The position numbers were made by a program, and so were the translations under genes. Below are positions 6,535 to 15,056 of a DNA stretch of 37,834 nucleotides, piece by piece (the first letter of the stretch is position 1; every line of letters begins with the position of its first letter). The DNA is from a virus. The notes beneath the pieces are model-generated. The model was given only the letters and a program-made list of their open reading frames with translations. It had not been told where the DNA came from and did no database searches. The stretch spans positions 1 to 37,834 of the IMG/VR virus record IMGVR_UViG_3300040789_000081; one strand, given 5' to 3'.

Positions 6535-8637
6535 TTAATCGTCCTCGTCCGTATCAACAGTAAAGTCAAAGTCCATGTTATGCATCACATCAACTTCATT
6601 AAAGTCGACCCTAAGCTTAGCTGTATTTTGCTTTAAGATAACAGTAATTAAAGTGAAAATCTCGGGATCCATGTTTAAATCAAGCTGGTAAGACTTGCAC
6701 ACTCTTTTAGAGATCGAAGAATTATAAACAAGCAGCTCACCGCCCACTTCTATAGTTTTAGAATTAGAGAGCCCATGGTTATTGTTTATTACATTGCGAA
6801 CAGAGCTAGCATAAACAGAATTATTGAAATTTCTAAAAAGCACGTTACCATACCTGGTTATACTGTCCATGGCTCCATTAAATACAGTCCAACTCTCTCT
6901 ATAATTTAAAGAATTAATAAATCTTCTCAAACCTATTACTTGGCGCTCACTTGGTGCATGTATGCGCTTGAAATAAAATAGGTCTTTAAACTTATAAAAA
7001 CTTGTTAGATTATATGTATTTGAATCGAAGTGAACCGATTTGCTACCATTGGTTAAATCATAAATTCCAACACTAGTACCACCAACAATTAGAAGTAGCT
7101 CCTCGTGCTTATATAGCTCTTTACCAGTGACTTTTGTATTGAATTCAGTGTTAATATTCATTTGAGAAACAAAATTTAACTGTTTATCGTATTTATATAA
7201 GACATTATCAGTGACACCCCAAATGCCATCAGGTACTTCAACAACCGCATTGGTTTGAGCAAATAGCGTTTGGCGATAACTAACATCATTAGTTAAAACC
7301 CTAAACGCATTTCCGTCATCTGTGACGAAGTGCAGTTCATTGTCAAGTATAAAGCTGCACTTAAAGTTGTCGCCGTAGATACTATTAAAGGTACCTACAG
7401 TGTTAAAAGTGCCATTTATTTTATTTCGCTTGAACACAGACCTTCCAGAGGAGCCGTAGAGCTCGCCTTTAAAATCAATCAGATTATCATAAGGAATACC
7501 TGGAAAGCTTTGACCAGAATAAGCATAATCGTAAACATCTAAAAATATTTTATTGCCGTTTTTACGAAGACTAAAATAATCATTTGACATTATGTCCGCT
7601 ACTGAAGAATTAAATTTAGCAAGCATACTTAAATGAATCTCGTTATTTAAATTTTGAAACTCGGCAAAATAAGTCTGATTCAAACCGTTTGTAGCAGCAA
7701 GTCTTTTTTGATTCAAGGTTATAACTCCCCAAGTGGGATAAGAAGTATCACCGTAATCAACTTTATTAAAGTCTGGTTCATCTGGTCTTGCTAAGTTAGT
7801 TAAGCCATCACTACTAAAGGCAAACTGATTACTAAAATCAAACCAGCCAATCAAATTATTTAAATTAGCAGCACTAAATTTTGGTGTTATTTCAGCTTCT
7901 GTTACACCTGCAGAAGACACTGAATTAATAGTTACCTGAGCGTATCTAATAAGCTTATCTCTAAGCTCGGAAGTTATATTAATAACTCCTACAGGTGAGT
8001 AGATCAATGAAGCTTTAACAGTTAACTCAGATTGGGCTTTAAGCTTTATCATCGGGTCGGGGAGCTCTATATCAAATACGAAACTAACATTCAGGTGATC
8101 TGGAATATACTTCCTTAGAACGCAAGCTAAAACTTTATCAGATGAGGTTCCTAGTCTATCGCCAAACCTCACCACCCCAAATCTTGGTCTGCTTGTTCTG
8201 TTTTTTGGTGCCCTAATTAATAAATGTCCATTCCCGCCAGTTTGTAGGGGCATACCAAATTGATAAACCCCAAATTGAGAAGCAGTTGGCTTAGCAAGCT
8301 TTATAAAATACCCTAGATCACGAGCTATATCTTTAAGATCTTTAACCGTAATTCCATCTCTATAAAGCCATTTGCGAAATATTTCTTTGCGCTGCTGAGT
8401 TTGATCTAGCAGATGAATACAATCATCCTTACCTAAACTAAGTTTTTTCCACTCATTTATAAAAGTGGTAGTAAGAGGGTGTAGATCTAAAAAAGGTTTT
8501 GCGTGATCTTCAATTTCCGCAAACGGCTTAACTACAGCTTTTAAGAATTTTTCTAAATTTGTGCCTGGAGCTTTATTCCAAATTTGCCCCTTGGGTAAAA
8601 GTGACTTAGCTAGATCTAAATACTTTTCAATGCTCAC
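6535..8637 (-). CDS. Mu gp48-like (DUF2313/YmfQ) tail protein with a large C-terminal extension
   Basis: Baseplate-fibre connector. The first 195 residues match the Mu gp48/YmfQ plan: a helical start (LAKSLLPKGQIWN), then FGVVRFGDRLG and the closing VLRKYIPDHLNVSFVFDI. Family members are usually about 200 residues; this protein is 700. The added 500 residues start near 263 with LIGWFDFSNQFAFSSDGLTN, like the first strand of LamG/concanavalin-like domains. A run of repeated beta strands (GELYGSSGRSVFKRN, NELHFVTDDGNAFRVLT, GIWGVTDNVLYKYDK) follows and could be a beta-propeller. Start is GTG at 8637, overlapping the baseplate J stop (GTGA). Confidence 0.8.
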   Translation of the reverse strand: MSIEKYLDLAKSLLPKGQIWNKAPGTNLEKFLKAVVKPFAEIEDHAKPFLDLHPLTTTFINEWKKLSLGKDDCIHLLDQTQQRKEIFRKWLYRDGITVKDLKDIARDLGYFIKLAKPTASQFGVYQFGMPLQTGGNGHLLIRAPKNRTSRPRFGVVRFGDRLGTSSDKVLACVLRKYIPDHLNVSFVFDIELPDPMIKLKAQSELTVKASLIYSPVGVINITSELRDKLIRYAQVTINSVSSAGVTEAEITPKFSAANLNNLIGWFDFSNQFAFSSDGLTNLARPDEPDFNKVDYGDTSYPTWGVITLNQKRLAATNGLNQTYFAEFQNLNNEIHLSMLAKFNSSVADIMSNDYFSLRKNGNKIFLDVYDYAYSGQSFPGIPYDNLIDFKGELYGSSGRSVFKRNKINGTFNTVGTFNSIYGDNFKCSFILDNELHFVTDDGNAFRVLTNDVSYRQTLFAQTNAVVEVPDGIWGVTDNVLYKYDKQLNFVSQMNINTEFNTKVTGKELYKHEELLLIVGGTSVGIYDLTNGSKSVHFDSNTYNLTSFYKFKDLFYFKRIHAPSERQVIGLRRFINSLNYRESWTVFNGAMDSITRYGNVLFRNFNNSVYASSVRNVINNNHGLSNSKTIEVGGELLVYNSSISKRVCKSYQLDLNMDPEIFTLITVILKQNTAKLRVDFNEVDVMHNMDFDFTVDTDEDD

Positions 8638-9689
8638 GACCAAGTAACTCCATTGAATGTGTGAATCTGATTTCTAAGAGAAGTAATATTTACCGTCGGC
8701 TGCAAAAGCTCGTGATTAAACTCGCCAGCTGCATTTGAAATAGTTTCTCTAATTTTAGAAATATATAAAGTCGCTCCAGGCTTAGCATCGCGAGACATAA
8801 AATCTTTCAAGGCTTGCTCAACACTAAATCTAGTTACGGGATCATTCGGCTCTAAAGAGATTTCAAAACTAACAGGAATAATTGTAGGCTGAGCTAGAAC
8901 AATTTTCACGCCGAGTGGTTCCCACTCCTCCTCATGCAGATGTTGATCAAGTCCATCAAACTGAGTATCAGCGAGTAAAGGATTTTGAACATCGTAGCCA
9001 AGTGGATAGATAGTAACCGATCCTGGAGTTGGTTTATTATTGTCCGTATAAACTGTTTTAACACCTGGAATTTGAGTCGCCCTGTGATTATAATAAGCTC
9101 GCTTCCCAAAAATTGGCGGGTTTTTAAAATTGTAATCCACTCTTTGCTGAAGCTGGCTATCATCTTCTTGATCTACGCCACCAGTAATAGCTTTAGTAAC
9201 TGTAATTTCGCTATCAAGCCCCTCTATGGCTTCAAAAATAGAAATTTGGCTGCCAAGCTCTAAATTATACTTTGAGCCAGGAAAAACGCTCTCAACATCA
9301 ACCAACGCCTCGCCTGAAGATATAATCACTTCTTCTTTAGTTATATATTGGTTGCCAGTAATTTGAGACCTCGTTATTGTGCCAGCTGGAATAGTTACAC
9401 CATCTTCGCCCGTGAATTTAATTTCACCTATTGCTATAGTAGCTGGTCTTCTAGATGTTCTAACCAGAGTCGCCCAAGCCTCAAGGCGCTCCCCTGTAGA
9501 CGTATTAGGAAAAGTCTGTCTATAAATAAACTCTAAAAAACCATGTGAGATATTCTGTAGCCCTGCAAGCACTTTAGAGGTCACAAAAATAAATCCCTTT
9601 TCAAGGATCTGCTTTAATCGCATCTCTTGAACAAAATTTGTTTTAACGCTTTCGTATAACTCCGATAAACTTGGTCTTTTTAAATTCAT
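8634..9689 (-). CDS. Baseplate J-like protein (Mu gp47 / P2 gpJ family)
   Basis: Builds the wedge ring of the contractile-tail baseplate. Family features are the start SLSELYESVKTNFVQ, the GERLEAWATLVRTSRRPA segment, the beta-domain GEIKFTGEDGVTIPAGTI, TGGVDQEDDSQLQQRVDY and GAYYNH-like KRAYYNHRATQIPGVKTVYT. Length 351 residues is normal. It overlaps the upstream gp46-like gene by 4 bp and the downstream gp48-like gene by 4 bp, so it is part of a coupled series. Confidence 0.92.
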   Translation of the reverse strand: MNLKRPSLSELYESVKTNFVQEMRLKQILEKGFIFVTSKVLAGLQNISHGFLEFIYRQTFPNTSTGERLEAWATLVRTSRRPATIAIGEIKFTGEDGVTIPAGTITRSQITGNQYITKEEVIISSGEALVDVESVFPGSKYNLELGSQISIFEAIEGLDSEITVTKAITGGVDQEDDSQLQQRVDYNFKNPPIFGKRAYYNHRATQIPGVKTVYTDNNKPTPGSVTIYPLGYDVQNPLLADTQFDGLDQHLHEEEWEPLGVKIVLAQPTIIPVSFEISLEPNDPVTRFSVEQALKDFMSRDAKPGATLYISKIRETISNAAGEFNHELLQPTVNITSLRNQIHTFNGVTWS

Positions 9690-10168
9690 GATCTAACTCC
9701 AGTTGTAAAAAGCAATTCCAGGCTTATATTTTCAGTATCAAAAATATAAACTTCTTTAGCGAGCTCGCGCCATAAATCATCTCTAGCTGTCGCATTACCG
9801 CGAACTATTTCAACTTTTAGGGCAATAGATCTTTCAGATTCTTTAGCCGCTGATACATTCACGTTCTCTGCAATATTCCTAGTTAAAAGCCACTCAAGAG
9901 CTTTTCTATTGATTGTTTCGGCTCTTTGAATAGTTTGATCTGATACTTTTTCTCTGAACAGAAGCCAATTTTCTGAACCTAGTCTGCCATTAACCTCACC
10001 CCAAAAACCACCCTTATTTAAATCTAAATTGGAAGCATTTTCATTACGAGAATCAGAGAGCAAACTTACTAAAACAGCGCTTAAAAGCTCAGAGCCAAGC
10101 TCAATATCATCATCTGCGATATTAATATCAAATTCATATCCATTGACTAGAGCTAAATTTACATCCAT
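9686..10168 (-). CDS. Mu gp46-like baseplate wedge protein
   Basis: A 160-residue protein of the GP46 family (W/gp25-type role). Seen: an opening NGYEFDINIADDDIELGSELLSAVLVSLLSD, then NLDLNKGGFWGE, then RAETINRKALEWLL. It lies between the spike and J genes exactly as in Mu. Role: joins the central hub and the wedge. Confidence 0.85.
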   Translation of the reverse strand: MDVNLALVNGYEFDINIADDDIELGSELLSAVLVSLLSDSRNENASNLDLNKGGFWGEVNGRLGSENWLLFREKVSDQTIQRAETINRKALEWLLTRNIAENVNVSAAKESERSIALKVEIVRGNATARDDLWRELAKEVYIFDTENISLELLFTTGVRS

Positions 10169-10177
10169 AGAAACTTA

Positions 10178-10687
10178 TTACACTGGCTGATCTGGCGGCG
10201 CGCCGTTTTCTGGGTGCGAGTGCGTATTATAAGTATCACGCAAGTTTTTGAGCGTTGAACTTTGGGAACTAGAATTATCTTTGATATTACCAGTCACATC
10301 GAGCTTACCATCAATTTCGACATTGCCACTTATCTTAAGCTTACTGCCAGCTGATATTACTATCTCACCATCTTTTTTTAGGCGTATGTAAGTATCACTA
10401 GCAGCTGCATAAATAGCAGTTTCGCCAGCTTCGAGCTCAATGCTTTTTCTCGCCTGCTCTAGATCTGAAGCTATCGCAAGTGACTCACTGTGATCACCAT
10501 CGATTGACAAATAAACAACTTCACTACCGCGTGGTAAAAAAGATACGAAGCCAAACTGCTGGTATATTCTTATATCTTCTTTTAACTCACCCTCACTACC
10601 TTTCAGTTGCAAAAACCCAAGTTTAGTTCTAGATACCTTGCCGAGGTTAACCAAGTTATAAATTTTTCTAAATATTTCTGGTATCAT
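10178..10687 (-). CDS. Baseplate spike protein (Mu gp45 / P2 gpV type)
   Basis: Membrane-piercing tip of the tail. The N-terminal half is an OB-fold-like domain (GFVSFLPRGSEVVYLSIDGD), followed by a regular strand-turn part (TYIRLKKDGEIVISAGSKLKI) that would form the beta-helix needle. The C-terminus has the NTHSHPENG segment; its H-x-H pattern is the iron-binding apex known in gp45/gpV spikes. Start ATG overlaps the gpP-like stop (ATGA). Confidence 0.9.
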   Translation of the reverse strand: MIPEIFRKIYNLVNLGKVSRTKLGFLQLKGSEGELKEDIRIYQQFGFVSFLPRGSEVVYLSIDGDHSESLAIASDLEQARKSIELEAGETAIYAAASDTYIRLKKDGEIVISAGSKLKISGNVEIDGKLDVTGNIKDNSSSQSSTLKNLRDTYNTHSHPENGAPPDQPV

Positions 10688-11652
10688 ATCTCTATTCCGC
10701 CGCTGGTTATTTCCGGGATTAATTTATAGACATCTGGTAGCACAAAACCTAGGTTCAGGCTATTGGATGCAAAATCGTAAGTAAAATCATTTACAAGCAT
10801 CTCTGAGCGCACACCACGCTGAGGTATATCTAAGTAAACAGTGTCGTTCAGTTGAAAAACATCTTTAAAGCCATTAATAGTTATTGAAGCAGAAAAAGAC
10901 TGGCTAGCTCTTAAAGCAGCTTGAAAGCGGGCTGTATTTTGAGCATCTTCAGCTGAAATATTCGTTTTATTTATTACTAGTACGCTGCCGTCATTTGGTA
11001 CCGAATCGAGAGCCTCGCCGAAAACCTGCGTGTGAGTCTTAGAGTTTTTGCCTTTTACGATGTATTTAGAGTACCTCTCACTTAGATTAATATCTAAGTT
11101 GTAGCGATAGAAGTCTTGACCATACACTAGCTTTCGCTTGACTGAGTTGGTACCAAGATCTTCTATTAAAATCACTCCGTCTGGATTAGTTGTCATAAGC
11201 AATCCAAGCTTTTCAGCGTATGTTCTAAGAATAGTGAAAACAGACTGGTTATTCAAAGATATTTTCTTGTAAGTCTTATCTCGACTAGTATTAAAGATCA
11301 CTTTATCCTTGACTAGCTTAGTAACTAAAGATTTAAAGCTTGTGTTCAGCAACTCTTGATTTTTAGTTACAGCTGATGACTTTACAATATTTCTAGTTAA
11401 ATCTCTACCTCCAACTTGCAGGCTGTAGCTATCAGAATCTTCAGATGGCCTAATAACCTCAACCACACCAGTCATCATCAAAGTGTCTTTTACATAAACT
11501 TGAACTTTTTTACCATAAGATATCAAGTTTTCGTACTTGGGTGATTCAATCAAGAAATCAAACTGACCACAAAGCGAATATAGAGATCTAGTTAAAGTTA
11601 AATTTGTAAACTCTGTAACTTGCCTATTATCAATAGCCAGCTGCATATTCAT
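10684..11652 (-). CDS. Baseplate hub protein (Mu gp44 / gpP, late control D type)
   Basis: Forms the hub that caps the tail tube. Recognisable features are an N-terminal LAIDNRQVTEFTNLTLTRSL, the VVEVIRPSEDSDSYSLQVGGRDLTRNIVKSS segment typical of the gpP/gp27-like family, and the C-terminal GVRSEMLVNDFTYDF. Length 322 residues is close to the family's. Overlaps the gpN-like stop by 4 bp. Confidence 0.88.
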   Translation of the reverse strand: MNMQLAIDNRQVTEFTNLTLTRSLYSLCGQFDFLIESPKYENLISYGKKVQVYVKDTLMMTGVVEVIRPSEDSDSYSLQVGGRDLTRNIVKSSAVTKNQELLNTSFKSLVTKLVKDKVIFNTSRDKTYKKISLNNQSVFTILRTYAEKLGLLMTTNPDGVILIEDLGTNSVKRKLVYGQDFYRYNLDINLSERYSKYIVKGKNSKTHTQVFGEALDSVPNDGSVLVINKTNISAEDAQNTARFQAALRASQSFSASITINGFKDVFQLNDTVYLDIPQRGVRSEMLVNDFTYDFASNSLNLGFVLPDVYKLIPEITSGGIEI

Positions 11653-12788
11653 ACAATTACGTTCACCGAGTCTTTAATAAAGCCAGGATTATCTAAAAAA
11701 TTCTGGTCTAAAAAATCTTGCTTTGCAGGGTCATCATAAAGCTGATACGCTAAATTAATGCTGTCTATGGGGTTTTCTAAATTTAGAGAAATTAAATTAG
11801 CTAAATCTTGAGCTGAAGCAAAATTTATGATATCTGATCTTAGATTAATAGCATCATACACTAACTCTGAGCTTAAATTTTCAACAAATCCATTCAAGTT
11901 TTCAACTAACCTATCTTTATTTTCATCCAGTTGCTGCCTAGTTTTAAAATCAGTCTTTGCAAAAGCCACTGCTTGATTTTCTAAAGCAATAGATTTTATG
12001 TAATCAGTTAAAACCCTTTGATTAACATTCGCTATGCGATTTACTTCAGTAACTTCACTGAAATTTTGAAATGGTAAATTTGAAGATATAGCAGAGAAAA
12101 AATCCATACTTTGAATAGGATTTAGTGCAATCCCCGTACTGTTGAGTAGGTCAGATAAAGTTTCAACAATAGAGACTGAGCGCTCATTTGAATTCTTAAG
12201 TCTGATTGAATTAGATCTAAGCTCAAAATCTTGCTCGCTAGATAAACCAAAATTAGCGCTAGATATCCTCGTTAGTATATTCGAGCCAAATGATCTAAGT
12301 ATATTAGCCGCGCTAGCTCTAACGTAATCTGGCACCCTATCTGCAGTAAAGCGGCGAGTGAAGTTAGTTCTAGTATTTTGCGTAACTCTTCTAGCGCTAG
12401 ATCCTAAATCAATAGATCTGGATTGGTTGTTAGTCTCTTGAAAAACTTCAATAAAGCTTACTGAAAAATTAACTTTATTTACTTCATTGCGCCCCTGCTT
12501 AATGCTCCTAACGTAAGGTAAACACCTGATAATTTCCCCATTTCTGGGATTGGTTAAGTCTCCTGGCGTACCGCTAAATATTCTTCTGATATCTCGAACC
12601 GTCTTTGGGATATTATCAGTTAGTACAAAAGCAGAGATTGATATTCTAGAAGCTTTTTTCCCAAAACTATTAATATCGTACTTACTTGAGTAAGGATAAT
12701 TAATCTCACTAATTCTATCTTCAACGTTATCCTCATAGCTCTCTAGGATAAATTCAAAATTTTTAAAGCTTGATCTTCGAGTCGTGAT
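11649..12788 (-). CDS. DNA circularisation / gpN-like tail protein with a non-canonical AUC start
   Basis: The reading frame is open from a TAG at 12819-12821 down to 11649 and contains no ATG, GTG or TTG before the internal GTG at 12335. Yet the part before that GTG clearly encodes the family's N-terminal domain: RSSFKNFEFILES, EINYPYSSKYDINSFGKKAS, and SFIEVFQ match the pattern SFRGVPFxVE ... HEYPxRDKPYxEDLGRKARR ... FVE. A ribosome site GGGAGGG (12796-12802) lies 7 bp upstream of ATC at 12786-12788, giving 379 residues. The C-terminal half starts at TRRFTADRVPDYV. Mu gp43 (N) relatives link tape measure and baseplate hub. Either AUC is used, or one base is wrong here. Confidence 0.75.
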   Translation of the reverse strand: MTTRRSSFKNFEFILESYEDNVEDRISEINYPYSSKYDINSFGKKASRISISAFVLTDNIPKTVRDIRRIFSGTPGDLTNPRNGEIIRCLPYVRSIKQGRNEVNKVNFSVSFIEVFQETNNQSRSIDLGSSARRVTQNTRTNFTRRFTADRVPDYVRASAANILRSFGSNILTRISSANFGLSSEQDFELRSNSIRLKNSNERSVSIVETLSDLLNSTGIALNPIQSMDFFSAISSNLPFQNFSEVTEVNRIANVNQRVLTDYIKSIALENQAVAFAKTDFKTRQQLDENKDRLVENLNGFVENLSSELVYDAINLRSDIINFASAQDLANLISLNLENPIDSINLAYQLYDDPAKQDFLDQNFLDNPGFIKDSVNVIV

Positions 12789-12789
12789 C

Positions 12790-14295
12790 TTACATCCCTC
12801 CCAAAGCGTAGCCCAAATCTAGATTCATATTTGAATTATTTGATTTCGTTGTAACAGAAGCGTTGCTTGGCATATTAGAGAAACTAACATCGATGCTTGA
12901 TTTAGAGTTCTGAGATAAACCCTTCAGGATTGACGATAGATCTGAATCTAGACTAGTAGTTTGATTAATCGAATTGCTCAAAGTCATACTAGCTTGTTTA
13001 TCTGAATCAAACATATTGCCTATAGTGTTATCATAAGTAGCTTTTATGCGCCTAAAAAGCTCAATTATAGGCTCAAGTTTACTTCTAAAAAAACTGGCTA
13101 TGTTGTCCCAGTTTCGATAAACCAAGATCGCACCAGCTGCCACGGCTGCTATTCCTGCACTCCATAGACCTATTGGAGTTATAGCGAAGGTCGCTGACAA
13201 ATTCGTCAATGATGTTATTAGTGCTGATACAGCTGGAATTATAGTTGCACCGATCGTTGCGCCTACAGTCGCCAAAGCAGCATTGGTTGAACTGCCAAAA
13301 GTTGCGTCAAGTATTCCATCTAGCTTAGTAAATGTCTGAATCACTGGCTGCGCTGCGCCAGATATGCTGCCCATGACACTAACACCTGTGTTGATGAAAC
13401 TAATCAATTGATCAGCAGTTGGTAATAAGTTAATCATCTTATTTGAAATATTTTGTATAGCTCCACTCTTATCTAGCTCGACCACTCTTGAAGTAAATAT
13501 CTCAACATAGCTTCCGAGTTGTGGTAAAAAGTTAGCGCCAATTCGATTTTTGATGCCGCCAAAAGCAACTGAAAGGTCTTCCAGGCTATCTAAGTAAGCT
13601 TCAGAATTCCTAGCTTGCTTATCTGATATGCCACCACCAAGCTCTTGAAATTTTGACCTGAGCTCATCCAAGCCTACTATACCCCCAGATAATAGATTGG
13701 TCATCTTGATACCCGATCTGCCGAATGCAGCATTACCTAGCGCGGCTCTTGTTGCAGAATCACTTATGTTAGAGTAAGCAGTAAATATAGTATTTAAAGC
13801 ATCTTCAGTTGAGCTAGCGGCTTTAAGTTGACCAGATAGAGCTGGGCTAAATTTTTTAAGAAATGTATTTAAAGCACCAGTATCGTTTTTTAGATCACCG
13901 AGGTTTTTATTAAATTTCTCAAGTGATTTTGAACCTTCTTCAGCTGAAAAGCCTGATCTACCAAAAGCAAATTGCATCTCTTGGAGTGACTTAACGCTTA
14001 GTCCTGTTCTATCAGCGAGCTTAGCTATATTATCGCCATAATCAGCAGCACTTTTAGAAAGTAAAAATAAAGAGCCTGCACTAGCTGCAGCTCCAATTGC
14101 AAGTTTTTTACCGATGTCAGATGTTACTTTGCCAAGTTTTTTGACAGACTTGGTAACATCGTTAAATCTATTTTTAATAGCATTTAAACCAGTATTTTCA
14201 GCTACTTTGTTAATTTTATTGTTTATGTGAGTAATTACGGCTGAAACATTATCATGCGCACTCAACTCAAGATTAAATTCAAACTTCTTAGTCAT
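12790..14295 (-). CDS. Tail tape measure protein
   Basis: Sets tail length and occupies the tail tube lumen. Seen: helical N-terminus (INNKINKVAENTGL), the GDNIAKLADRTGLSVKSLQE segment common in Mu/P2-like tape measures, EEGSKSLEKFNKNLGDL, and hydrophobic segments near residues 345-395 (ALITSLTNLSATFAITPIG, WSAGIAAVAAGAILVYRNWD). At 501 residues it is short, which predicts a short tail. Start ATG overlaps the stop of the frameshifted chaperone extension (ATGA). Confidence 0.9.
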   Translation of the reverse strand: MTKKFEFNLELSAHDNVSAVITHINNKINKVAENTGLNAIKNRFNDVTKSVKKLGKVTSDIGKKLAIGAAASAGSLFLLSKSAADYGDNIAKLADRTGLSVKSLQEMQFAFGRSGFSAEEGSKSLEKFNKNLGDLKNDTGALNTFLKKFSPALSGQLKAASSTEDALNTIFTAYSNISDSATRAALGNAAFGRSGIKMTNLLSGGIVGLDELRSKFQELGGGISDKQARNSEAYLDSLEDLSVAFGGIKNRIGANFLPQLGSYVEIFTSRVVELDKSGAIQNISNKMINLLPTADQLISFINTGVSVMGSISGAAQPVIQTFTKLDGILDATFGSSTNAALATVGATIGATIIPAVSALITSLTNLSATFAITPIGLWSAGIAAVAAGAILVYRNWDNIASFFRSKLEPIIELFRRIKATYDNTIGNMFDSDKQASMTLSNSINQTTSLDSDLSSILKGLSQNSKSSIDVSFSNMPSNASVTTKSNNSNMNLDLGYALGGM

Positions 14296-14447
14296 TCATT
14301 ATCGTACCTTTTTCTTTCTTGGACTACTTTTAAATAAAAATCTATGTCATCTTGATTAAATTTATCAACCTCAGAAGGCGCTAAATATAGTGGCTTACCG
14401 CAAAAAATTGCATACAATTTTATGAGCTCTGATCTTCTGGTGAGAAC
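14292..14447 (-). CDS. Tail assembly chaperone extension (E' part), read by -1 frameshift
   Basis: The 124-bp gap before the tape measure gene is an open frame in the -1 phase of the gpE-like gene. The slippery heptamer T TTT TTG (14453-14447) lies in the gpE-like codons for Phe80-Leu81. After a -1 slip the ribosome reads GTT and then 50 further codons (SELIKLYAIFCGKPL ... VQERKRYDNE) to a TGA at 14292. The total product is 132 residues. P2 uses the same heptamer for E/E'. The stop overlaps the tape measure start, as in P2-like phages. Confidence 0.85.
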   Translation of the reverse strand, partial: VLTRRSELIKLYAIFCGKPLYLAPSEVDKFNQDDIDFYLKVVQERKRYDNE

Positions 14448-14689
14448 AAAAAATCAGCAGCCACCGAAGCGATCATCATCATGTCGCCGTAAGTTATTTG
14501 ATTTGTAACTGCAAGCGATAAACCTGACATCTCTGCTATGACTATACTCCAATGTTGTATAGTCCAACTCTTAAGATCAAAAGGCAAATTACTGATAGCC
14601 TTGACAGCTGGCTTATTTACCAGATCTATTTTTTCAATAGTCTCATTTTTTAAAACTATCGGTGACATTAATTTATGTGAATGTAACAT
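14420..14689 (-). CDS. Tail assembly chaperone (gpE / Mu gp41 type)
   Basis: An 89-residue protein that would coat the tape measure during tail assembly. It has the usual position between tube and tape measure genes, the usual size (P2 gpE is 91) and the internal T-rich slippery site that yields a longer product ending at 14292. Sequence: PIVLKNETIEKIDLVNKPAVKAI then a helical C-terminus. Start overlaps the tube stop (TAATG). Confidence 0.85.
   Translation of the reverse strand: MLHSHKLMSPIVLKNETIEKIDLVNKPAVKAISNLPFDLKSWTIQHWSIVIAEMSGLSLAVTNQITYGDMMMIASVAADFLFSPEDQSS
14447..14453 (-). other. -1 ribosomal frameshift site TTTTTTG
   Basis: Reading on the - strand, GAT TTT TTG TTC becomes, after slipping one base back, TTT TTT GTT CTC. 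It matches the X XXY YYZ rule and is the same heptamer reported for P2 gene E. Frames before and after the slip are both open and lead exactly to the tape measure start. Confidence 0.85.
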
Positions 14690-15036
14690 TATCTAATCTC
14701 CTCCGCATTACCTTCGAACCTGACATTTACTTCACCCTGCTCTGTCGAGCCTTCGCCAGTTCCAATAAAAAAAGCGTCGCGAAGTGTGATGATTTTACCG
14801 TTATCTAAGCCCAGAGTAACTGTTCCAGTGTATTCATGCAGCTCTTTGATCGACAAATCCACCGTATCAGTTATTACACCCTCTATGTAGCCTATTGATT
14901 TATTTCGTGTAAATCCCGCCACTCCATCGTGATCGACTACAGCTTGCCTTTCATCAAGTCCAAGACCATAACTAAAGCTACCCTTTGCTCTAAGCTTTAC
15001 GCTAGTAGCTAATTCTATAATTCCGCCAACACTCAT
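14689..15036 (-). CDS. Tail tube protein (Mu gpM family)
   Basis: A 115-residue protein forming the inner tube. Seen: AGSVKLRAKGSFSY-like start (GIIELATSVKLRAKGSFSYG), GLDERQAVVDHDGVAGFTR, IEGVITDTVDLSIKELHEY, then GKIITLRDAFFIGTGE and a final EGNAEEI. This is the pattern of the Mu tail tube family (about 118 residues). It follows the sheath gene directly, as in all Mu/P2-like tails. Confidence 0.92.
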   Translation of the reverse strand: MSVGGIIELATSVKLRAKGSFSYGLGLDERQAVVDHDGVAGFTRNKSIGYIEGVITDTVDLSIKELHEYTGTVTLGLDNGKIITLRDAFFIGTGEGSTEQGEVNVRFEGNAEEIR

Positions 15037-15056
15037 AAATATAATCCTTTTATTAT

